From Elusimicrobia bacterium RIFOXYB2_FULL_49_7 (lineage in GTDB: Bacteria; Fibrobacterota; OXYB2-FULL-49-7), in the NCBI GenBank assembly GCA_001800515.1, contig MGVN01000166.1, positions 478 through 6,257 of the forward strand: a stretch of 5,780 bases of DNA. The letters run 5' to 3'. Each line of letters begins with the position of its first letter. Position 1 is the stretch's first letter. This document shows positions 1-5,498 of the stretch, piece by piece. The notes under the pieces are model-generated. The model saw nothing but the letters and a program-made list of their open reading frames with translations. It had not been told where the DNA came from and did no database searches. The position numbers were made by a program, and so were the translations under genes.

Positions 1-463
1 GACGCATTCGGTGCAGGGGCTCCGCCTCTTGTTCGGACAGCGGGACGGAAAGCTGCTCCAATTCATGGTAAAGCCGAAGCAAATCCGCCTGCGCCTTCTC
101 ACCCGCACCGTCCAATACGGAAAACAGGGCCACCCTCGCATCGGCCTGCAGCGGAACCGTTCCGGTGCCGGAGGAAGAAGAAACCGTGATTCCGCGTGCC
201 ATCGCGCCGTTATTCGGGTCTGTGATTTGAAGCGAAAGACGTCCGGAAGCGTCTTTCATGAACTGAACCATCACCTTCTGCCCTTCGGAAAGGGTCCCGC
301 CCTCCAATTGGACGGTAACGGTCTGGCGGTTGATTTCCAGGACCACACTCCCGTCCTCTCTCACCTCGACGACACGCGCGGCAACCGGGGCCCCCGAATT
401 CTGAGAGGTCTCCTGCCGGCTTCCCGGTGTCCTATTCAACAGCAGGTTCAGCGGAATTTCCAC
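1..463 (-). CDS. Partial CDS, FliK-like (hook-length control) N-terminal region
   Basis: The minus strand is open for 154 codons from a GTG at 463-461 to the window edge, so the C-terminus is missing. An in-frame TGA lies just upstream of the GTG (separated by one ATT codon), which makes GTG the first normal start. No clear Shine-Dalgarno sequence is visible. After a short leader (residues 1-27) comes a compact beta-rich unit at about 28-82, with the segment ARVVEVREDGSVVLEI followed by a TVQLEGG and SEGQKVMVQF pattern. FliK-type N-terminal domains often show this 'V-EV--DG-V-LEI' plus 'L--GQ-V-V-V' layout. A Ser/Thr/Gly-rich linker follows (about 92-104), then a probable helix (about 122-150). 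The diagnostic FliK C-terminal hook domain would lie outside the window, so the assignment is inference. The upstream neighbour, 17 bp away on the same strand, carries a helix-turn-helix end typical of flagellar-operon genes, which supports a motility role. The plus-strand reading frame opposite is a shadow. Confidence 0.6.
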   Translation of the reverse strand, partial: MEIPLNLLLNRTPGSRQETSQNSGAPVAARVVEVREDGSVVLEINRQTVTVQLEGGTLSEGQKVMVQFMKDASGRLSLQITDPNNGAMARGITVSSSSGTGTVPLQADARVALFSVLDGAGEKAQADLLRLYHELEQLSVPLSEQEAEPLHRMR

Positions 464-480
464 AATTCAACCGGAAGGGA

Positions 481-1359
481 TTATTGTTTGAAACGAAGAA
501 TAAGACGCACCTGGTCCTGATCGATGCGGAGTTTTTCGGAAATTTCCTCAACGGATGCGCCCCGCATCGAAAGTTCGAAAACCTTTTCAATCATCTCGGC
601 CCCGTTGCCAACACGTCCGTTATCATGTCCCGGAAAGTCGGGGCTTGTAACAGACTCGGTCGCCGATTTAACCGGGGGTGGGGGTTTCACAACCGGTGAG
701 GTGGGAACCGCTTTGGGAACGCCATTCTTAAGGCCCTGAAGATCCATTTCACCGGTCTCCCCTTTTTGAATGCGGGTGGACAGGTTTCGCAGTTTCTCCA
801 TGGTATCGCGTAATTCGGTCATACCGGCTTCCGTCTTGACAGACGCTGCCGAAGCCGACAGCGTCGACACCGGAACAGGAGCAGGTTTCGCCGCCTCCCC
901 CACAGGAACCGGAGAAACAGCCGGGCGGCGACGAAGCCGTCCCAGCAGGATTATCACGATGATAAGGCAGAGCAGACCGCCTACCCCACCGACAAAAACC
1001 TTGCGATAATCGTCCGCAAAAAAACGATTCCATCGAACCGTCGGCGTATCAGGCGATTCCCCGGAACCCGGTAAACGGCCCTGTTCCACGATTCGCTGTT
1101 TCAAAATCGATATCCGTTCCTTGAGCTCTTCGGCCGCAGCCGCCTCTTCATCAAATGATCGATTCTCTTTCTGCCGGTCGCGGATTTTCTGTTCAAAGAC
1201 CGCCAATTCCTCATGGAGCTTCTTCAGCGTCCCGGCATCGCTTGAATGCCGGACCGACACAGACCCCTCCTCGGAAATAGGAGATAGAAAAAAGGAGAGG
1301 CCAACATAAAGCGCGCCGGATAAAACGGCGATAAACAGGAGCCATTTGACGATTTTCAT
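481..1359 (-). CDS. Two-span membrane protein with coiled coil and C-terminal HTH (DUF2802/DUF6115/SwrB-like)
   Basis: This 292-residue protein starts at MKIVKWLLF. The frame stays open to an ATG at 1413 (310 aa), but the shorter start puts the first membrane span directly after a short basic N-terminus, as in a signal anchor. Neither start has a good ribosome site. Visible layout: span 1 at about 5-25; a charged, Glu/Lys-rich coiled coil at about 43-92; span 2 at about 121-140, followed by RLRRRP, which places the C-terminal half in the cytosol. Next come a Pro/Ala/Val-rich linker, a short helix at about 180-198, a PPPP-containing linker at about 222-245, and a terminal helix-turn-helix at about 256-290 (GASVEEISEKLRIDQDQVRL). 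That last unit matches the 'G-S-EEIA--L----EV-LIL' end of small membrane proteins encoded in flagellar operons, such as SwrB/DUF6115 and DUF2802. Those usually have one N-terminal span, so the second span is odd. Function is inferred as flagellar assembly or its regulation; an unrelated membrane-bound regulator is possible. Confidence 0.72.
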   Translation of the reverse strand: MKIVKWLLFIAVLSGALYVGLSFFLSPISEEGSVSVRHSSDAGTLKKLHEELAVFEQKIRDRQKENRSFDEEAAAAEELKERISILKQRIVEQGRLPGSGESPDTPTVRWNRFFADDYRKVFVGGVGGLLCLIIVIILLGRLRRRPAVSPVPVGEAAKPAPVPVSTLSASAASVKTEAGMTELRDTMEKLRNLSTRIQKGETGEMDLQGLKNGVPKAVPTSPVVKPPPPVKSATESVTSPDFPGHDNGRVGNGAEMIEKVFELSMRGASVEEISEKLRIDQDQVRLILRFKQ

Positions 1360-1379
1360 TCGATATATTGAATATACAT
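1356..1379 (-). other. Possible 7-residue leader ORF overlapping the start of the membrane-protein gene
   Basis: An ATG at 1379-1377 opens a frame reading MYIQYIE and stops at TGA (1358-1356). The stop overlaps the ATG of the downstream gene as ATGA, the classic arrangement for translational coupling. An AAAGG purine stretch lies about 5-6 nt upstream of this ATG, a better ribosome site than the one before the main gene. If the main gene really starts at 1413, this small frame is internal and meaningless. This is a direct sequence observation; function is unproven. Confidence 0.25.
1364..1376. repeat. 13-bp perfect palindrome in the divergent intergenic region
   Basis: TATATTGAATATA is a perfect inverted repeat around a central G. 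It sits just upstream of the preferred start of the minus-strand membrane-protein gene and inside the small leader frame. It could be a dimeric regulator site or just AT-rich chance sequence. Its position between divergent operons makes an operator plausible. Confidence 0.3.
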
Positions 1380-1423
1380 TTTTTCCTTTTACCTTTTGAT
1401 AGGAAAAGTACATTTCTTTTTTC

Positions 1424-1453
1424 TTGATTTGATTTCGACCACCCGTTTATTTT
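1424..1453 (+). promoter_or_regulatory. Putative sigma70-type promoter for the hisG operon
   Basis: The -35-like element is TTGATT (1424-1429) and the -10-like element is TATTTT (1448-1453), separated by 18 bp. Transcription would start near 1460, giving a leader of about 40 nt before hisG. The same two hexamers with the same 18-bp spacer occur at 5425-5454, ahead of the next transcription unit, which strengthens an otherwise weak call. The leader has a C-rich stretch at 1480-1485 and no obvious attenuator hairpin or run of histidine codons. Confidence 0.4.
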
Positions 1454-1499
1454 TCGCTCTGATACCGGCCCGTTTTTCACCCCCCAAACAACGGAACCC

Positions 1500-2372
1500 A
1501 TGATGAAACTTCTACTCGGCATCCCGAAAGGCAGCCTGCAAGACGCGACTCTCGCTCTCTTTAAAAAGGCGGGATTCAACATCGGCGTCAGTTCCCGCTC
1601 CTACTATCCCTCCATCGATGATCCGGAGATTGCCTGCATGCTCATTCGTGCACAAGAGATGGGTAAATACGTTGAAAAAGGCATCCTCGACTGCGGCATT
1701 ACGGGCAGCGACTGGGTGGAAGATAATACCGCCAAAGTCCAGGTTGTTTCGGAACTTATTTACGCCAAAACCTCCATCACCGCCTGCCGCTGGGTACTGG
1801 CCGTACCGGATGAATCGCCTATCAAATCGGTCAAGGATCTGCAGGGCAAACGGGTGGCCACCGAACTCGTCAATGTCACTAAAAAATACCTAATCAAACA
1901 TAATGTCAAGGCAGAAGTGGAATTCTCCTGGGGTGCCACGGAGGTCAAACCGCCTGTGCTGGCCGATGCCATTGTGGAAATCACGGAAACAGGCAGTTCG
2001 CTCCGTGCCAACAAACTGAAGATCATCGACACGATCATGACCGTATCCAACCAGTTCATCGCCAATAAAAATGCCTTTCACAACACCGCCAAACGCGAAA
2101 AAATGGAAAGCATCGCCCTATTGCTTCAGGGCGCACTAAAAGCGGAAAGCCTGGTGGGGCTCAAACTCAACATCCGCAAAAGCAATCTCGATAAAGTGCT
2201 CAAAATTTTGCCCTCTCTAAACAATCCTACGGTCTCGACCTTGGCCAATGATGCCTGGCGGGCGGTGGAAACCATCATTGAGGAACGCGTGGTACGCGAA
2301 ATCATTCCCAAGCTCAAAAAAGCGGGCGCTGAAGGCATCGTTGAATATCCGTTGAACAAAGTCATTTTGTAA
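1500..2372 (+). CDS. hisG: ATP phosphoribosyltransferase, long form with C-terminal regulatory domain
   Basis: HisG joins ATP and PRPP to form phosphoribosyl-ATP, the committed first step of histidine synthesis, in the cytosol. The 290 residues match the long, HisZ-independent form. The N-terminal signature [10 protein letters not shown] is at about 4-13. The catalytic-lobe motif [16 protein letters not shown] is at about 61-76. The PRPP-binding loop is seen as [17 protein letters not shown] at 156-171. From about 210 to the end lies an ACT-like regulatory domain, ending [12 protein letters not shown]; in this family it binds histidine for feedback inhibition. Two adjacent ATGs occur at 1500 and 1503. 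GGAA at 1493-1496 is spaced better for the second, so the protein may really be 289 aa. It heads a plus-strand cluster, with the phosphofructokinase gene starting 9 bp downstream. No other his gene is in the window, so the pathway genes must be elsewhere. All key motifs look intact. Confidence 0.97.
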   Translation: MMKLLLGIPKGSLQDATLALFKKAGFNIGVSSRSYYPSIDDPEIACMLIRAQEMGKYVEKGILDCGITGSDWVEDNTAKVQVVSELIYAKTSITACRWVLAVPDESPIKSVKDLQGKRVATELVNVTKKYLIKHNVKAEVEFSWGATEVKPPVLADAIVEITETGSSLRANKLKIIDTIMTVSNQFIANKNAFHNTAKREKMESIALLLQGALKAESLVGLKLNIRKSNLDKVLKILPSLNNPTVSTLANDAWRAVETIIEERVVREIIPKLKKAGAEGIVEYPLNKVIL

Positions 2373-2376
2373 AGGA
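2371..2376 (+). promoter_or_regulatory. Ribosome binding site of the phosphofructokinase gene, overlapping the hisG stop
   Basis: AAAGGA lies 5 nt before the ATG at 2382 and shares bases with the TAA stop of hisG (2370-2372). Ribosomes ending hisG would be placed at the next start, so the two genes are probably co-transcribed and translationally coupled. This is the clearest Shine-Dalgarno sequence in the window. Confidence 0.7.
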
Positions 2377-2381
2377 ACCTT

Positions 2382-3719
2382 ATGGACAAGCACCCCGATT
2401 TTTTAGCGGACACGCTCGGCAAGTGCACCATTCCCTCCCCCTTGAAACTGGATCATCTTCCGGATAACGGGAGTTATGACTACGTCAAGGATAACGAACG
2501 CATTCTGCTCAATATCCGACTGAGCGATTTCGAAGAATTCAAGCGGTGGAAAGGCATGCCGCCTTCCTTTGAAATGGCAGGCCCCAGAAGCCATATCTAT
2601 TTTGATCCCAGCAAGACTCGGGCCGCCATGGTTACCTGCGGCGGACTCTGTCCGGGGATCAATGATGTCATCCGCGCCGTGGTCATGGCCCTGCACTACC
2701 GTTACGGCGTACGCACTATTTACGGTATTCGTTACGGATACCACGGGTTCCTGCCCGAAGACGGCCATGAACCGATCATGCTGACCCCGGACGGGGTGGT
2801 CAACATCCATAAGCAGGGCGGAACTCTGCTCGGTTCTTCCCGCGGCGGGTCCAAAACCATCGAGATTGTAGACGCTCTGGAACGGCTTAATATCAATATC
2901 CTCTTTACCATCGGCGGAGACGGAACACAACGGGGTGCTTATGAAATTTACCAAGAAATTACGCGTCGCAAACTGAAAATCGCAGTGGTGGGCATTCCAA
3001 AGACCATTGATAACGATATCGTTTACGTAGATCGTACTTTCGGTTTTGAAACCGCCTTTTCCCTGGCCGTGGATGCCATTGAATCCGCTCATGTGGAAGC
3101 CGAAGGCGCTTATAACGGCATCGGACTGGTCAAACTGATGGGTCGGGATTCCGGTTATATCGCAGCCAATGCAGCCATTGCCAATAATGATGTCAATTTT
3201 GTCCTCATTCCGGAAGTCGATTTTGATCTTCCGGGAGACAACGGTTTTCTTCACCATCTCGAAAAACGGATTTTGGCCCGTCATCACGCGGTCATCTGTG
3301 TGGCAGAAGGAGTCGGCCAGGACTGGATTGTCAAAGACCGGCGAAACACCCATAAAGACGCCTCCGGCAACTTCACATTAGCGGATGTGGGGGTTTATCT
3401 GAAAGACATGATTGCCAAGCATTTCTCGGATCGAAAAATCCCTTTTACGCTGAAATATATCGACCCCAGCTACATGATCCGAAGCGCACCTTCCGTGCCG
3501 AATGATTCCGTCTTTTGTACCCAATTAGGGCAGAATGCGGTCCATGCAGGCATGGCGGGCAAGACCGGCATCATTCTGGGTCGTTGGAACGGCCGTTTTA
3601 CCCATGTGCCCACCAGCGCGATCATCAACAAACGGAACAAGATCAGTCCGGAATCAACGCTCTGGTGGAATGTGCTTGAATCCACAGGCCAACCCATGAG
3701 CATGAAGAATCCGAAATAG
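2382..3719 (+). CDS. 6-phosphofructokinase, TP0108/plant-like subfamily (probably ATP-dependent)
   Basis: This enzyme phosphorylates fructose 6-phosphate to fructose 1,6-bisphosphate in glycolysis. The 445 residues fit the long bacterial/plant/trypanosomatid group, not the roughly 320-aa PfkA type. After an N-terminal extension (about 1-80), motifs appear in order: CGGLCPGINDVIR (86-98, nucleotide/phosphoryl-donor loop), LGSSRGG (150-156), IGGDGTQRGA (177-186), GIPKTIDND (204-212, with the catalytic Asp at 210), VKLMGRDSGYIA (250-261, sugar-phosphate binding), IPEVDF (276-281), CVAEG (306-310) and KYIDPSYMIRS (358-368). The residue after GGD is Gly181, as in ATP enzymes, whereas the residue before TIDND is Lys207, as in PPi enzymes. 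Plant and trypanosome ATP-PFKs share this combination, so ATP is the likelier donor. Database entries of this family are often labelled PPi-dependent. A good ribosome site precedes the start. The next gene follows in the same frame, five codons after the TAG stop. Confidence 0.93.
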   Translation: MDKHPDFLADTLGKCTIPSPLKLDHLPDNGSYDYVKDNERILLNIRLSDFEEFKRWKGMPPSFEMAGPRSHIYFDPSKTRAAMVTCGGLCPGINDVIRAVVMALHYRYGVRTIYGIRYGYHGFLPEDGHEPIMLTPDGVVNIHKQGGTLLGSSRGGSKTIEIVDALERLNINILFTIGGDGTQRGAYEIYQEITRRKLKIAVVGIPKTIDNDIVYVDRTFGFETAFSLAVDAIESAHVEAEGAYNGIGLVKLMGRDSGYIAANAAIANNDVNFVLIPEVDFDLPGDNGFLHHLEKRILARHHAVICVAEGVGQDWIVKDRRNTHKDASGNFTLADVGVYLKDMIAKHFSDRKIPFTLKYIDPSYMIRSAPSVPNDSVFCTQLGQNAVHAGMAGKTGIILGRWNGRFTHVPTSAIINKRNKISPESTLWWNVLESTGQPMSMKNPK

Positions 3720-3734
3720 GCGGCTTCCCTTCGG

Positions 3735-4109
3735 ATGATCAAAAAAGAAAATCGCATCGTCGTTCTCGGCGCCTCAGCCAATCCGGAACGCTATTCCAAC
3801 CAAGCCGTCGCCCGATTAATGGAAAAGGGCTATGACGTCATCCCGGTGAATCCCGGCCGCCCAATCGTGCATGGCCTGCCGTGTCTGGCCGCCTTGTCCG
3901 ACATCCGCGATCCGGTTGATACCGTAACGCTTTACGTTAATCCCGAAATTTCAAACAAGGCGGCGGAGGCCTTGTGCGCATTGCAACCAAGACGTGTCAT
4001 CTTTAATCCGGGAAGCGAAAATAAAGAACTGGAAATCAAGCTTATCAAGCAGGGCATCAACACGGTCACAGCCTGCACCTTGGTAATGCTTCGAACCGGA
4101 CAGTTTTAA
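3735..4109 (+). CDS. Small CoA-binding Rossmann-fold protein (CoA_binding_2 family)
   Basis: A 124-residue single-domain protein of the YccU-like CoA_binding_2 family. The N-terminal nucleotide loop VVLGASANPERYSNQA (9-24) is the family hallmark, followed by GYDVIPVNP (32-40) and GLPCLAAL (47-54). The distal part has VDTVTLYVNP (61-70), RRVIFNPGSEN (86-96) and the ending TACTLVMLRTGQF with Cys114. This ending is the form I recall from Bacteroidota/Verrucomicrobiota-type members. It corresponds to the CoA-binding part of acyl-CoA synthetase (ADP-forming) alpha subunits without their catalytic domains. The substrate and role are unknown; binding of CoA or an acyl-CoA in the cytosol is the family expectation. 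No convincing Shine-Dalgarno sequence precedes the ATG. The gene starts 15 bp after the phosphofructokinase stop and in the same frame, so translation probably depends on coupling. The toroid gene starts 14 bp downstream. Confidence 0.9.
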   Translation: MIKKENRIVVLGASANPERYSNQAVARLMEKGYDVIPVNPGRPIVHGLPCLAALSDIRDPVDTVTLYVNPEISNKAAEALCALQPRRVIFNPGSENKELEIKLIKQGINTVTACTLVMLRTGQF

Positions 4110-4125
4110 TCCGACCGATTATAAT
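4097..4125 (+). promoter_or_regulatory. Promoter-like sequence overlapping the start of the toroid gene
   Basis: A perfect -10 hexamer TATAAT (4120-4125) lies 17 bp after CGGACA (4097-4102), which matches four of six bases of TTGACA. Transcription would begin near 4132, a few bases past the ATG at 4124. The promoter would therefore serve the toroid gene only if translation starts further in, for example at the in-frame ATG at 4307 (Met62), which would remove the first helices. It may be a chance match or a weak internal promoter. Confidence 0.25.
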
Positions 4126-5305
4126 GAGAAAAAAAACTTTCATACACAAAAAAGACCTGTCCACCCGAGCCCGGCAATTGGCAGACTGGTTCACAATCAA
4201 CCAGATTACAAGCACCTTGTCCGCAGATTGCGGCCGATTTATCAATGAAGTACACGTAAAACATATTGACAAGCCACCTGTTTATTCCTCCAATTGGACA
4301 ACAGGAATGACCGTGATTTCACTCCTCATGGCCTACGAACGATTCAACGATAAAACATATCTCGAATCCGCTGAACGGGCAGGAAATTACCTGAAATCAC
4401 TTCAGATTCTTGATCACCGATATCCGGCAGCATACGGTTTTTTTAAAGAAGTGACACCGCAGGATACGCATTGCCATCCGCGTGATGCGCTATCCGCTGC
4501 ATGGGGTCTTCTCCACCTGTATTGGAAGAATAGAGACCCCGAAATCTTCGACAGGGTCAGGATATTCGCAGAATGGTTTCGACAATATGCCATGAAGGAC
4601 GGCTATCCCGCCTGGACCGTTTATTCGGAAAAGAATAAGAAACCCTATTGGCAAAAAGGATCCTTCCATGGTGGCAGCCCGCTCTTTTTCTTTGATCTGT
4701 ATGAAACGACCCGGGAATCCAAATGGAAATCAATAGGACTGACCATCTGTGACGTCTGGACAAAGACATTCTTGAAGAAAGAGGGTTCAATCCGAGTGGA
4801 AGTCGATGCCAAAACCGGGAAAGATAAGACCGGCTGGGGGCCGAATAAAGGACATTTGGGTTGGCAGGATATGCATAAAACAAATGATGATTTTTCCTCG
4901 CTCGCCTTATTGCGCGCCTATCGGCTTACCCGCAATGTCGGTTACCTTGAGACGGCCCGGCAATACCTTGATTGGGTACTCACCCTTCAGAGAAAGGACG
5001 GCGCATTCGGCCGCTTGCCCGTTCACAGCGCAGCCGCCACCCTCATTCTGGAACTGCTGGACCTTGCTTCCCTTACAAAAGAGAAGAAATATGAAGAAGC
5101 CCTGCAACGCTCGATTCCTCATTTTCTTTCGCTTCAGGAATTGACCGACAAACAACCGATGATTCACGGCGGTTTTTACTGCACCTCCGGAGATTATGCA
5201 CATGGAAACCGACGCGAATTGGGTGTCCGCACATCCTGTTATGCCTTAGCGGCACTTCTCAGGCTTGAGGGAAAAAGGTCTTACAAAGAATATACCGCAT
5301 ATTAA
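4124..5305 (+). CDS. Cytosolic alpha/alpha-toroid protein, six-hairpin glycosidase-like fold, function unknown
   Basis: A 393-residue protein with no signal peptide or membrane span. It shows repeated helical hairpins at about 60-93, 120-154, 186-216, 255-289, 302-337 and from about 367, each with a small/hydrophobic helix followed by a 'Y---A------L' helix (SLLMAYERFNDKTYLESAER at 66-85; ALLRAYRLTRNVGYLETARQ at 261-280). Six such hairpins indicate an (alpha/alpha)6 barrel, as in glycoside hydrolases such as GH88, N-acylglucosamine epimerases and polysaccharide lyases. Conserved-looking polar loops lie at the hairpin mouths: NWTTGM (57-62), TPQDTHCHPRD (111-121), GWQDMHKTNDD (246-256) and GDYAHGNRRE (356-365). 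Asp114, Asp121, Asp255 and Asp256 are candidate catalytic acids, an inference only. From memory, similar proteins are sometimes labelled VpsJ-like polysaccharide biosynthesis proteins. Last gene of the cluster, 14 bp after the CoA-binding gene, with no Shine-Dalgarno sequence and a run of eight A just after the start. Codon use looks somewhat more AT-rich than in its neighbours. Confidence 0.8.
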   Translation: MRKKTFIHKKDLSTRARQLADWFTINQITSTLSADCGRFINEVHVKHIDKPPVYSSNWTTGMTVISLLMAYERFNDKTYLESAERAGNYLKSLQILDHRYPAAYGFFKEVTPQDTHCHPRDALSAAWGLLHLYWKNRDPEIFDRVRIFAEWFRQYAMKDGYPAWTVYSEKNKKPYWQKGSFHGGSPLFFFDLYETTRESKWKSIGLTICDVWTKTFLKKEGSIRVEVDAKTGKDKTGWGPNKGHLGWQDMHKTNDDFSSLALLRAYRLTRNVGYLETARQYLDWVLTLQRKDGAFGRLPVHSAAATLILELLDLASLTKEKKYEEALQRSIPHFLSLQELTDKQPMIHGGFYCTSGDYAHGNRRELGVRTSCYALAALLRLEGKRSYKEYTAY

Positions 5306-5398
5306 CCGTCAATAGTTTATCATGGCCGTTCTTTTGCGTATCCAGGGGATATGGAACCTCTATTCATGGTAAGATCGCCTCTTTGCCCCCCCTCGAAT

Positions 5399-5422
5399 GG
5401 CAAGATTTAATCTTCCCTTTTT
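5399..5422 (+). terminator. Putative intrinsic terminator of the hisG operon
   Basis: The arms GGCAAGAT (5399-5406) and ATCTTCCC (5410-5417) pair over seven of eight positions, with one C-C mismatch and a TTA loop. TTTTT (5418-5422) follows directly. The hairpin is AT-rich and modest in strength. It lies about 94 bp after the last stop and directly before the next promoter, the expected place for a terminator. Confidence 0.5.
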
Positions 5423-5424
5423 GT

Positions 5425-5454
5425 TTGATTTTATTGTCGGAGAGGGCCTATTTT
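5425..5454 (+). promoter_or_regulatory. Putative sigma70-type promoter for the restriction-modification gene
   Basis: TTGATT (5425-5430) and TATTTT (5449-5454) are separated by 18 bp, the same hexamers and spacer as the element at 1424-1453 before hisG. Transcription would start near 5461, leaving a leader of about 38 nt that contains GGAG (5483-5486), 12 nt before the ATG. Placement right after a terminator-like hairpin supports a new transcription unit. Confidence 0.42.
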
Positions 5455-5498
5455 CTTAACAGAAAGAGATAGCCAAATCATCCGGAGCAAATACACCC

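Noticed and set aside
11..520. Long plus-strand frame over the left edge
   Set aside because: It lies opposite the FliK-like and membrane-protein genes; its translation is rich in Arg and His, has no domain pattern, and reads as a complement shadow.
1381..1407. Inverted repeat TTTTCC / GGAAAA as a terminator or operator
   Set aside because: The arms are only 6 bp in a low-complexity T/A-rich stretch with a 15-nt loop, and no gene ends there.
1360..1413. Minus-strand promoter using TATATT near 1376-1371
   Set aside because: No acceptable -35 element lies 16-18 bp upstream, and the AT-rich context makes -10 matches common.
1460..1499. Histidine attenuator or T-box leader before hisG
   Set aside because: The predicted leader is only about 40 nt, with no run of His codons and no convincing terminator hairpin.
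2403..3353. 316-codon minus-strand frame opposite the phosphofructokinase gene
   Set aside because: The plus strand carries every PFK motif in order; the antisense translation shows no recognisable fold and is a side effect of codon bias.
5351..5410. Small plus-strand frame in the gap (19 residues)
   Set aside because: Its purine stretch is only 2 nt from the ATG, it runs into the terminator-like hairpin, and the peptide has no notable features.
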